A stretch of DNA of 64,000 nucleotides, from assembly GCF_000004075.3 (NCBI RefSeq), contig NC_026659.2, positions 558,001-622,000 on the forward strand, written 5' to 3'. The notes beneath the pieces were generated by a model. It did no database searches and was not told the origin of the DNA. It saw nothing but the letters and a program-made list of their open reading frames with translations. Positions within the stretch are counted from its first letter, which is position 1, and every line of letters starts with the position of its first letter. This DNA comes from Cucumis sativus (Eukaryota > Streptophyta > Magnoliopsida > Cucurbitales > Cucurbitaceae). Of this stretch, positions 54,697 to 64,000 are shown in pieces. The translations under genes and the position numbers were made by a program.

Positions 54697-55541
54697 TCTA
54701 ACTTTCTTCAAAAGTTATTTTCTAGTACAATATGGAGATTTAAAACTCCAATGTTAAAAGAGAGTACATGTCAATTCCAGTTAAATTATGCTCACTTTGC
54801 TAATTGTGATATTTCTATCTTATTAGATTGTGTTAAGTTGTATTGTATGTGTTTTTAGAGCATTACCTTAAAAATAAGGGAAGTGGATGTAGAGCTACTA
54901 TTCAAGTGATTTCCAAATTAGTGTTTGTAACGTATTGTGTAATGTTAAGGCTGACGTTTATTTGTTTCTATAAATATTGATATCTTTATTCATGGATGAC
55001 ATACAAAGAAAGAGTTTTCTCGTGTATGCCCTTTTCTTCTCTCTTTTACCTTTTATTTTGACATGTGGCCAAAGAGTTTAGACATGATTTTCTTTTTAAT
55101 AAAATGAATCTTTGATTTTTAGATGAATTGTTGAAGATCTCTTTAAACATAACAAAATATTTATATGTATAAATTATCAAAGTCCATCTATCATATAGTG
55201 TGCGAAAACTTTTATAATACATTATTAAAAAAGGTAATAGTTTAAACAGTAAAATTGTAAAATTTCACTGATATACATATTTATATTTCATGTTTTCACG
55301 AATTTGACATCGATAAATCGATATGATGCTTTAGTTAAAAATATCAATTCCAATTCAACATTTCATCACATTTCCATATTTAAAAATTCACACCCATATT
55401 TCCATGGATATCTACAATTCAAACCTTGGCTGCGTGTGATTTAATTCTTAAAATTTCTGTCCCCTCCAAAAAAAAATCTCGAAACGAAGCAATTTGCACT
55501 TGGCGAGTGGGCGTGACGATTGATCGGATAGAAAGAGAGGA
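54697..55541. other. Spacer between the tandem SDR genes
   Basis: 845 bases holding the 3' UTR of copy 1 and the promoter of copy 2. No TATA box or repeat stands out. Confidence 0.5.
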
Positions 55542-58500
55542 ATGTGGTTTGTTAGCAGGAAGGGGCCATCTGGGTTCTCAGCTTCTTCCACGGCTGAAGA
55601 AGTTACACAAGGAATCAATGGAACTGGCCTCACAGCCATTGTTACAGGTCACTCTCCACCTTACTTCACTTCTCTATTGTCAAACTGATTAAACAAATGG
55701 CCCTGTTTCTTATGAATTTTGTTTCTGTTACTTATCAGTATTTGCACATATAATATGCCCAAATGGCCAAATGTTTCCACAGCTATGTATTATGCAATGC
55801 TTTGCTTTGTTCATTGACCAAATTATATATTCACTGATAAAAAAAGTAAATTAATGGGTAAGCAATGAGCATAATGCTGAGGGTTTTGGTTGCGTTTGGT
55901 GTTTGGTGAAAATTAAAGTTTCAGTTTTTGAGGAGCTTGGATTTTCTCATCATATGGTCTTCTGCATTAACACAGGTGCTTCAAGTGGCATTGGCACTGA
56001 AACTGCTCGTGTTCTTGCATTGCGCGGAGTACATGTAGTAATGGCGGTTAGAAATGTAGCAACTGGTAGGGAGGTTCAAGAAGCCATTATCAAGGAAAAC
56101 CCAACTGCTAAAGTTGACACCATGGAGCTGGACCTGAGCTCAATGGCATCTGTTAGGAATTTTGCTTCAAATTTCAAGTCCTCAGGTCTTCCACTGAATA
56201 TTCTTGTGTAAGATGGCAAACTGTATGAATTTCTGTGCTACATTTGCGATCTGAATATATGGATCTTCTTATTTCTTCATCTAGCTTATGATCTTCATGT
56301 ATAAGCTGTCCTTGCACGTATAATTTATTAGCAAAAAGAGGAGAAAGTTGAACATTTTCACCATTCGTAGTTATCTTTTTTTTTCGTTCAGTAATAATGC
56401 AGGAGTCATGGCTTCCCCCTTCTTGCTCTCGAAGGACAAGATAGAATTGCAGTTTGCAACAAACCATGTGGGTAAGTACATCATCAATAGAGAAGGACTG
56501 ATTGCTGCTCTCTTTTGTAGTGGATGATAGGAATTTGATGGTCGAGTCATTCTTGTTCTATGGTGCCCTTATTCGTGATAGTTCTTTTCGCAGGACATTT
56601 TCTTTTGACAAATCTACTGTTGGAGACATTGAAAAAGACAGCAAAAAATAGTGAAAGAGAAGGAAGGATTGTCAATGTCTCGTCACGACGGCACCAATTT
56701 TCGTATCGTGAAGGCATCCGATTTGACAAAATCAATGATCAATCAGGGTCCACTTTCTATCACCCTTTGCTATAGTTCTTTTTCTCCCAGGATAAGCTAA
56801 ATTCACGGTTCCTTCAGAACATATCTGTTCTAATTAGAGGTTTGTGAAGGGTCTGAGGGACGTCCACAACATTAAATATGAGGATTATTTCCTTGTTATT
56901 TCTTGGCTTATAACTTCAAATCTAGGAAATTTAGAATCAAATTCCTGCATAATATCGTTGCTATGCTATGGTTGTGACGAATACTGTATCAAATTTGAAC
57001 CATATAATCTCTACTGATTCATTCTATACAGCTATAACGGTCTATCTGCATATGGTCAATCAAAGCTTGCTAATATTTTGCATGCTTCCGAACTTGCAAG
57101 ACAGCTGAAGGTTCGTGACATGTTTGTTGAATTCTTTATCTTTTTATAAATTTAGGCAATCAAAGAATGGTGCAATTGGAATGTGACAGATTGCATTATT
57201 GTCATTTAGAGAACACATAGTTTGCTTTCGGCTGAAAAAGAATGTTGTAAAACGTTTAAAAGTTTGGGTTGAGCAGTAGTTTAACATAATGTTAAACTAG
57301 GATGTCTTAGGTTGAAATTCTCGTTACACATTGTTACCTTCAAATGATTATCAATAATCCACTTGTTGGGTCTCTCTAGTTTCAAGTCTACAAATAAGGG
57401 AAGTGTTAAGCAATCTTAAGGTTTTATGTGTTGAGTAGTTTAACACTTTTCAATTTTCATTAAAAACCAGGCTTTGGTGTTGTTTCTACCATTTTTTGCT
57501 TTTTTATCCTTATAGGGTAAACAGACACTATTACCAGGCAATCATTTGCTTTTTTAAACAGGAAGAAGGGGTGAAGATCACTGCAAATTCACTACATCCT
57601 GGAGCCATTCCTACCAACCTATTTCGTTATCATAACCTCATCAACGGTATTAAATCTTTTATTGTACTATTTTTGGTATCATCATCTAATCATTTTCATA
57701 ACGCTCTGGATTTCAACTTGCATATTAAGCATAGCAATACTGTGCTCCTTGATGCTAATAACATGTTTTTCACGTCTCTCAGGTCTTTTTACCTGTTTCT
57801 CAATATGCTTTGTTGCAGTATTACCTTTTTGTTGATTGTTTCAGTGTTGTGTTGCTGCTACATTACATGTCTTTATAAAATTGCTTTTCTTTTGTTTTTG
57901 TCCCAAATTTCGTGGAGGTTTTCTTGGTGTTCTGGGTAAACATGTCATGAAGAATGTACAACAGGTAATGGTCTAGTTCAGAAAAAGCTATATGCACAAA
58001 TTTATTGGCCTTTCGCTTCTGCATGATTACAAAATTTAGGCTTCTGTTAAAGCTTTTTCTACTTTGACCAAAAGATTTTCGTGTTTGAACTAACCTACTT
58101 TATTAAAATCCTACACAGGGATTTAGCACATGTTAATTACTATTGAACTATGCTATATTGGTGATTTTAATCCTATTCTGTTCTGTAACTTTTAAGTTCT
58201 AAACCTTAAAGGTTGCGTTAATAGTTGATAAACTTTGTATAGAAAATATTTCAGTTAAATCATTTGGTTGTATTTTGGGATTCATTCTCCTGCTTTTTGA
58301 ACAAATCTCAAAATTTGTCTTAAATTAATTTTATCTAATTTGGTAAAATAATAACAAGAATTCTTATTCAAGAAAGAAATTAATAAATAAATAAACAAAA
58401 AGATGTTTGTGTTAAATTTTTGTTAAATAGTTTATTAAACAATTAAAAAATAGTTTTTCTAATGAAAAAATCATGAACAAGAAAAGAATTGAATCATTTA

Positions 58501-58899
58501 TAGTGAGAAAGGTTTCTATCAAATTCATTCATTTAACAAATTTGATAGCCTCCCTAGTTGCACCTGCATTTGGTATGGGAACAGTTGTGTTTCCCCCATT
58601 TGAACTTTTCAATTAAACAATTCTAATCGCACACATTCTATCCTTTAAAATTAGATAGTCGAAAACCTGATCGATTGATATGAACAGTGAAGAAATAGTT
58701 GTGATTATTTTTCCGTTTTCAGGGAGCAGCGACAACATGCTATGTTGCATTGCATCAACAAATCAATGGGATCAGTGGCCAGTATTTTGCTGACAGTAAC
58801 ATAGCCAAAGCAAATTCACAAGCTAATGATAGTGAATTGGCAAAGAGACTGTGGGATTTCACCCAGAAGTTGGTATCTAGTGGTTTACAAACTCCTTAA
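55542..58899 (+). CDS. Short-chain dehydrogenase/reductase, TIC32-like (tandem copy 2)
   Basis: Eight exons: 55542-55647, 55976-56207, 56392-56471, 56594-56747, 57032-57110, 57562-57646, 57918-57964 and 58723-58899; 319 aa. The first seven exon lengths (106, 232, 80, 154, 79, 85, 47) equal those of copy 1 exactly; only the last differs (177 against 159), adding a short tail SSGLQTP. The cofactor motif [12 protein letters not shown], the catalytic Ser and Tyr198/Lys202 (YGQSK) are intact. The segment after the catalytic Ser differs most: [15 protein letters not shown] here against [15 protein letters not shown], i.e. in the stretch before the catalytic Tyr, which suggests changed substrate preference. 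Start codon context and N-terminus ([20 protein letters not shown]) are as in copy 1. Function otherwise as for that gene. Confidence 0.92.
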
Positions 58900-59760
58900 A
58901 AGCTTCTATAATGCACTCCTCATTCATCTGTCAATTTGAATCTTGTAAATGAAACATCTCCAACTTTGTTAAGATTTTCAGGTTACATCCCGTGTTTAAT
59001 GTGTAAGTTTTCTTTTATTAACATTTGGATGATTACGATGATGGAATTGAAAGAATCAACTTTGAACTTTGAATATCTAGGAGGAGAAACATAGTATGTC
59101 TTTCATTAATATGTTAATGGTTAGGAGTGCAAACAAAGTTCACGTTGGTTTGAAAAGAAAGTGACCGATAAATGAAGACAATGATTTTAATTGATACTAT
59201 CACTTAGGTGGAACTTTTTATAGTACAAATTGGAAACATGAGATTTAACCTTGGGACTTCTTTGTTTAGAATGAGCGGGGTAGCAAGAGCTTTTTTTCCC
59301 CCTCAAATGTGGCTACTAAAAAAAATCAAATCTATAAAATCTATTAAAAAATTAAACATTTCAAAATTTTACTTCAGTAGTTATTCTCTTTCCTCAAAAA
59401 AATGTTCTTTTTATATTATTGTTTTCTTTTTTGTTCATTTAAAAAGAAAGACTACCTTGATATCTCATTTGAAATAATGGCGATCAATCTGATAACACAG
59501 AATTCGGAAAGTACACAACAAAAATTAAATTAAAGATCACATTATTATTATTATTATTATTCTGGTAAACTTTATTTGCGAAGTACATTACAAAGGCATT
59601 CTCTTATGCCTGTCCACAAAAAAAAGAAGAAAAAATAATCTCTCTTATGACTATATAACAAATACAACAAAGATGTTGTAACCTAAAATCCTTCTTTGTC
59701 AACCTAATTTGAGGTTTTCCTACGTATGATATGTATTGAGAAAGTATGTACACACAAAAT
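58900..59760. other. Convergent intergenic region between SDR copy 2 and CDC20
   Basis: 3' flanks of both genes. AT-rich, an ATT run at about 59543-59562, no recognisable gene or element. Confidence 0.5.
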
Positions 59761-61739
59761 TTATCGAATACGATTGATATGAGCAAACGGTTCTGTATTA
59801 TAGGATTTTGGAGTAGGTTTAGCTACTTCAGGAGCTCCAAAAACATGCCATAATCTCAATGTTTCATCTGCTGCTGCTGAAGCCACGGTGCACCCGTCTG
59901 GACTCTGTATGAAGCATCACACCAACACAAAGCTATTCAGTCTATCAAAGCTTAATAATTTATTGATTTAAACTACTACGAAATCCAAAAAAAAGAAAAG
60001 CTTAATTATGATATACATATTTGTTCATATTCATCAGAACACTCTTTCCTGATTTGTGAGCAATGTAAATTACCTGAGCCATGAAGAGAACTCTTGATGT
60101 ATGACCAGTGAGCTCTCCCATCTTCACCATTGAAGGGTATTTCCAAAGAGTGAGCTGGTTCTGAGCGAACCCATGGGAGCTGAGCAGTTCTCTCTCATTT
60201 TTATTCCATAGTAGAGCACACACTTGAGAGCCAGTATCAACAGAATTCAAACATGCTCCAGTGTGGGTGTTCCAAAACTTAATGGAACGATCTCCACTGC
60301 CTCCACCAGATGCGAGCAAGTTGCCTTGGAATGGACACCATGCAAGAGCCTTGACTGCAGAAGTATGATCCTCAAGCCTATGAAGCCATTGGGTAGCTGA
60401 GTTTGAAGATGCTGTTGCTTTGTCCCAGATATGGAGGACATTGTCATTTCCTCCACTTGCTAATTGTTGTCCAGATAATGACCATTTAAGCCCACAAACC
60501 TCTTGATCGTGGCCTCTATAAGTTTCCACTATGTGATCTCTAATTCTCACATCATTGTTAATGATCTTCCCGTCCATTCCTCCAGTTGTGAGAATGTGAT
60601 TGTTCCATGCCAGTGAGCCCACTCGCATCCTATGGCCACCCCTCAAAGTTCTTAGCTGCCATCACCCAAAACAATTCAGAATTCAGATCAATATGCGTTT
60701 TGGTGAATGTGTATAAGAAATTCATTTTAGAAATGGAAGTCTAAGAAAGAAACCTGTCTATTCGATAGTGAATCCCAAAGCTGTACTTCAGAATTGTTCA
60801 ATCCAACAGCAACATGTCTTCCATCAGGTGCCCAATTCACACTTGTTACAGGACCAACTTCGTCATCAACCGTTACAAGTTCTGAAGTAGAGCCATCTTG
60901 TCCATTCCACAAATAGACAGAGTTCCCAAGAGCTATAGCAAGCACATTGGTGCTGCCCCAATCCAATAAGTTCAAGTAGTAATCATCAACAAGATCAGGA
61001 GCATCCAATGTCTTTTCAGAGGTCTATCATAACAAAATTCAAACATCAGAAAATACCCAACTGATGATTTCTTCACACAAACCCTACCATCTTATGATTG
61101 AGAAAAATTATCAAACATTTAAAAACTGCAACTCACCTGAGGGATATGACGACGGGCCTTGACGGGTTTATCATGAGAAACAGAGGAGAAGAACTCCTTA
61201 GGTATCAACTCAACTGGTGCGGGAGGTTTGTTCTTGAACGCAAGGATTCGAGTTCGATTCATGTTCAGTGTCTCAGCCAACCGCTTCTGATAAGCTTCCT
61301 TAGACGGCGAACTGACAGAAGGATTTTCCTTACCTTTCATCCCCTCAGTAACCATATAATGCGCATAATCAAAATCCATAGCCGATCGATTCGGAATAAA
61401 CCTATCCAACTGCAATCACACAAAGAATTAACCATTTCAAGTTCAGTATCGAAACAGAGAGAATTCTTTGATTGAGAAAAATAAATACATATAGAAAAAA
61501 AAATCAAGATTGATTCGGCTAAAGAAAACCCAATTAAAATTCAATAAGCAAACAGAGAAAACCCAACAATTCGTAAAAAACTCATATAACAAACCGCTCA
61601 TCTTAATGTATATAATGAATGCAAACAAAGAAACACTTACATTTTCTTTGGAATGCTTTTTCTGAAGTTGCTGTTCTTGAAGGGGAAAGCGAGTGTTGTT
61701 AGATTTAGAAGAAGAACTATTCAAAGATCCTGCATCCAT
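59761..61739 (-). CDS. CDC20: CDC20, WD40 activator of the anaphase-promoting complex
   Basis: Five exons on the minus strand: 61739-61641, 61409-61137, 61023-60754, 60655-60074 and 59904-59761; 455 aa, all GT-AG in phase 0. The start [10 protein letters not shown] is that of plant CDC20. A KEN motif (31-33) ends exon 1 and runs directly into the C-box [10 protein letters not shown] (35-44), which docks on APC/C. A second KEN lies at 60-62, and [10 protein letters not shown] is the Mad2-binding-type motif. Seven WD40 blades fill about residues 125-440, and the protein ends with the IR tail (NRIR) that binds CDC27/APC3. CDC20 recruits mitotic substrates for ubiquitination at the metaphase-anaphase transition. 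Length and motifs are complete. MSA-like motifs upstream fit G2/M expression. Confidence 0.97.
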
Positions 61740-61942
61740 AACGTTAATTTTCCAAAAACAAAACAATAATGCACAAAAAGAACAGTAAAAAAAAAAAAGA
61801 TATAACAGATCAATGCGGCGCTGCAGCAGAAAGAAACCCCTGCAAAAACTTGAATAAAAGAAATTCGTGAAACTGTATGTTAAAACAAACAATAACCAAA
61901 GAATCAAACTCAGAGCACAGTGAAGAAATTCAAGAGCGAGCG

Positions 61943-61976
<34 letters not shown>

Positions 61977-62200
61977 GAATTGCGAGTAGTTACAGAGTTT
62001 TTTGATATGGGACTTATATAAGGCGAAAGAGACCATCTTAGATTTCGACCGTTAAAACATTCTGACGAAAATACCCTTTCATGCTATAATTAGCCAGTGT
62101 GTATGAAAGGGGTGTTATCGACAATATAATACGGCCACCGAATCCGCTTATGTTGTTTAAGAAATAATAATAATTAATTATAAAGAGCCGTTGTGTTGGC
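61740..62200 (-). promoter_or_regulatory. CDC20 leader and core promoter with TATA box and MSA-like motifs
   Basis: Read on the minus strand: TTATATAAG at 62022-62014 is a good TATA box, placing transcription start near 61985. The leader then carries a CT run (61974-61947) and no ATG before the CDC20 start. Upstream, AACGG cores occur at 62053-62049 (TTTAACGGTC, 9 of 10 to the MSA consensus YCYAACGGYY) and at 62192-62188 (CACAACGGCT, also 9 of 10). MSA elements are bound by three-repeat MYB factors and direct G2/M transcription. Confidence 0.6.
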
Positions 62201-62514
62201 TCATTCCATTTTTAGGAAAAATAAATGAAATAATAATACTATAGTTTGAAAAAAAGATGAGAGAAAGATGGTATTTAGGTTTGAAGGAACAAAAATTAAA
62301 GAAAAAAGAACATCAAATTAAACTTTAAAAGTAGTTTGGAGCGAAAGTAAGCTTTCCTTTAGTGTTGACATTATACCTATTTTTAGAGGTAGTCTAATTC
62401 AATAATAATAAAGAGAAAAGTTTATGAACTACACAAAATTTAGAGAAATTGTAAATAACATAACATTTCATAAAATATTAACACTTAAAAATTAAGTATC
62501 TAAGTTTTTTTTTG

Positions 62515-62876
62515 TTTGAGTTCACCTATCTTGGACCGAATACCTGTTTGTCGTTTTGGGTTGTTTGGTGGGCTCTGTTACCATGTTAAATTTGATAGCA
62601 TGAGGGGTTCCATTGGAGTTCCATCTCATAACCAATTGACAATTAGATGAGTATCTTAACTTTTTCCAAAATGTTCTCTCAAGATGGTGCCTTTTTTGGT
62701 TCTTCTATCTTAGCCTGAATACCCGTTTGAGTTTAATGTACTCTGATACCATGTTAAATTTGATAGTATGAGGTTCCATCTCATAACCAATTAATAATGT
62801 GAGAAGTAACTCATCTATATTATATGAAGTATGAGTCTTTTTAGCTTTTACAACGTGGGACTATCAATTTCTCCAA
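62515..62876 (-). mobile_element. TRIM-like LTR element fossil, tandem-type
   Basis: Read on the minus strand: a terminal-repeat-like stretch (about 62876-62753) starting near AGTCCCACGTTG and ending TATCAAATTTAACA, then a primer-binding-like TGGTATCAGAGT (62752-62741), a short non-coding spacer, a shorter second terminal-repeat-like piece ending TATCAAATTTAACA (to 62583), and a second primer-binding-like site at 62582-62571. It is related to the fossil at 44943-45166 in the primer site, a GGTATTCAG/GGTATTCGG spacer word and the CTCATACTATCAA terminus. Broken; old. Two primer sites suggest tandem or recombined copies. Confidence 0.45.
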
Positions 62877-63171
62877 CAATATATATATATATACATGTAT
62901 ATAATTGAAAGTCCAAATAGTAAAATATAAAAGTACATATGGGATACATAATTAATAATTTTAAGACCAAATAAATACACTTAAATCGTTTAATTAAAGA
63001 AAAAACCAAAGTATACCAACATATATTTTTAGTCCACGAGTATTAGTTGAGCTCTTTTTTACTTACACCGTGTTTTACCATTACACCTTATTTTATATTT
63101 ACTTTGTATACTTTACAATCTTACTATTTCACTCGTGTAATTAATTCGATTTTTCTTTTCAAATAGAGAAA

Positions 63172-63345
63172 TTGTCAAAAATAGCAAATTTGACAAAATA
63201 TTTATAATTTATAACAAACATGATACACGGATAACATTGATAGTCATTGATAAAAATCTATAAGTTTATGTTATTGATAGAATCCAAAAATTTTGTTGTA
63301 ACTCGTAAATATTTGAATTTATTTTGCTATTTTTAAAAATATTTC
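63172..63345. mobile_element. MITE-like element, AAATAGCAAA family, copy C
   Basis: The left end includes TCAAAAATAGCAAATTTGAC and the right end ATTTTGCTATTTTTAAAAAT, matching copy A at 24446-24616 at both ends; both also hold ATTGATAG-type inner words. Non-coding. Confidence 0.5.
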
Positions 63346-64000
63346 TTATCAAATTTTATAATTTTATTTGTAAATGTGTACTAATTATCCCTTTTCATAA
63401 CTTACTATAAAGAGGCAATTACTTCAAATAATAACTCTAACCATTTCTGAGAAAAATTATTAGCAAAAAAATAGATTAAATGAAAGTAAACTAAAAAAAA
63501 AAAAAAAAAAGGAAGAAATATGTTTGGGGGTAAATGTGTAATTTTGATAATAGTTGTAAATTGTTATGTTTGATTTTAATTAATGAATAAATTTAACCGT
63601 ATTTGTTGAAGGTATAGATAGGGGACCACAAACATGGAAGGGTTTAGGGAAGAGAAGGCCAAGGTCACGTGAGGTACAACACGTCCGGTAAAAATTCTAA
63701 TCATTACTTCTCCTTCCTTCAAATATCACTCCCTCTCTTCTCTGAGTTTCATGCAGAGATCGTCTCAAAACTGAAATCCATTTCGCTCCATTTCTTTCTT
63801 ACTTCTCTGCTCCCTTAAACCTCAACACACAGCTTTCGGAAAATTAAAAAGGTTCTTCAATATAATCTTTTGATTTTGTTTTGTTTTGTTTGTTTGTTTG
63901 TTTTTTTTTTTTTTTTCTGATTATTATCAAACGATATGAGTCTTGAATTCAATCTCTACGTATTACTACTGTTCTTCTTGATCTCTCAATAATCGAGTTT

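Larger units (their letters stand above)
62201..64000. other. Spacer and probable 5' flank of a further gene
   Basis: Holds a TRIM-like fossil (62515-62876) and a MITE copy (63172-63345), both listed separately, and an A tract at 63493-63510. From about 63600 the DNA changes: a G-box CACGTG at 63666-63671, a pyrimidine-rich stretch at 63700-63830 and T-rich DNA beyond, as in plant leaders and leader introns. No long ORF begins before the window ends, so a plus-strand gene probably starts to the right. Confidence 0.45.

Noticed and set aside
41958-61739. Idea that ASK21 and CDC20 form a functional ubiquitin-ligase cluster
   Set aside because: They belong to different complexes (SCF-type and APC/C) and are separated by unrelated SDR genes; plant genes of one pathway are rarely clustered in this way.
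61443-62036. 197-codon minus-strand ORF covering the CDC20 leader
   Set aside because: It reads the CT repeat and the CDC20 leader and first exon region in a different phase; the CDC20 frame from 61739 has the full family signature.
63937-63993. Short ORF of 18 residues near the right edge
   Set aside because: Closes before the window ends; more likely leader or leader-intron sequence of a gene to the right.

Overview
This is a plant nuclear window. The evidence is spliced genes with GT-AG introns, plastid- and mitochondrion-targeted proteins, a GRAS factor, a DETOXIFICATION-type MATE transporter, a plant-type CDC20, nuclear tRNA genes and AT-rich intergenic DNA full of AT/GA/CTT microsatellites. 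The subtilase resembles cucumisin, and together with the repeat types this suggests a cucurbit (Cucumis-like). That assignment comes from remembered family sequences, not from a search.

Layout. Bases 1-1178 hold the N-terminal part of a GRAS gene (SCL8-type, minus strand, running off the left edge). About 14 kb of gene-poor AT-rich DNA follows; it contains a 26-bp minisatellite, a compact GC-rich island with W-box cores and, at its right end, four site II motifs. Then come three plus-strand genes: a two-exon plastid membrane protein (15372-17617), a ten-exon cucumisin-like subtilase (19333-24034) and a seven-exon MATE transporter (25263-28476). An intronless tRNA-Leu(CAA) lies at 29687. The mitochondrial RPS9 gene (30771-36566, minus) has a 3.4-kb GC-AG first intron that has collected LINE tails. 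Three tandem tRNA-Asp(GTC) genes (37854-38208, minus) and a two-exon DUF7733-like membrane protein gene (38963-40220, plus) follow. The SKP1-like ASK21 gene (41958-45525 coding, minus) has a non-coding first exon near 47.8 kb. Two tandem TIC32-like short-chain dehydrogenase genes (49892-54696 and 55542-58899, plus) have almost identical exon lengths. CDC20 (59761-61739, minus) is complete, and the last kilobase looks like the 5' flank of another gene.

How the genes relate. They do not form a pathway. ASK21 (SKP1-like) and CDC20 (APC/C activator) are both ubiquitin-ligase components but belong to different complexes, and I read their proximity as chance. The tandem SDR pair and the tRNA-Asp triplet are local duplications. 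All exon joins were made by hand from splice signals plus reading-frame continuity, and every complete gene closes in frame.

Most notable observations: the GC-AG intron in RPS9; two MSA-like (AACGG) motifs above CDC20, matching a G2/M gene; a 175-bp hAT-type MITE with 8-bp target duplication; transposon debris inside introns of at least three housekeeping genes; the tRNA-Asp tandem triplication; and the GC-rich W-box island in the gene desert. I found no CRISPR array and no clearly new multi-gene system.
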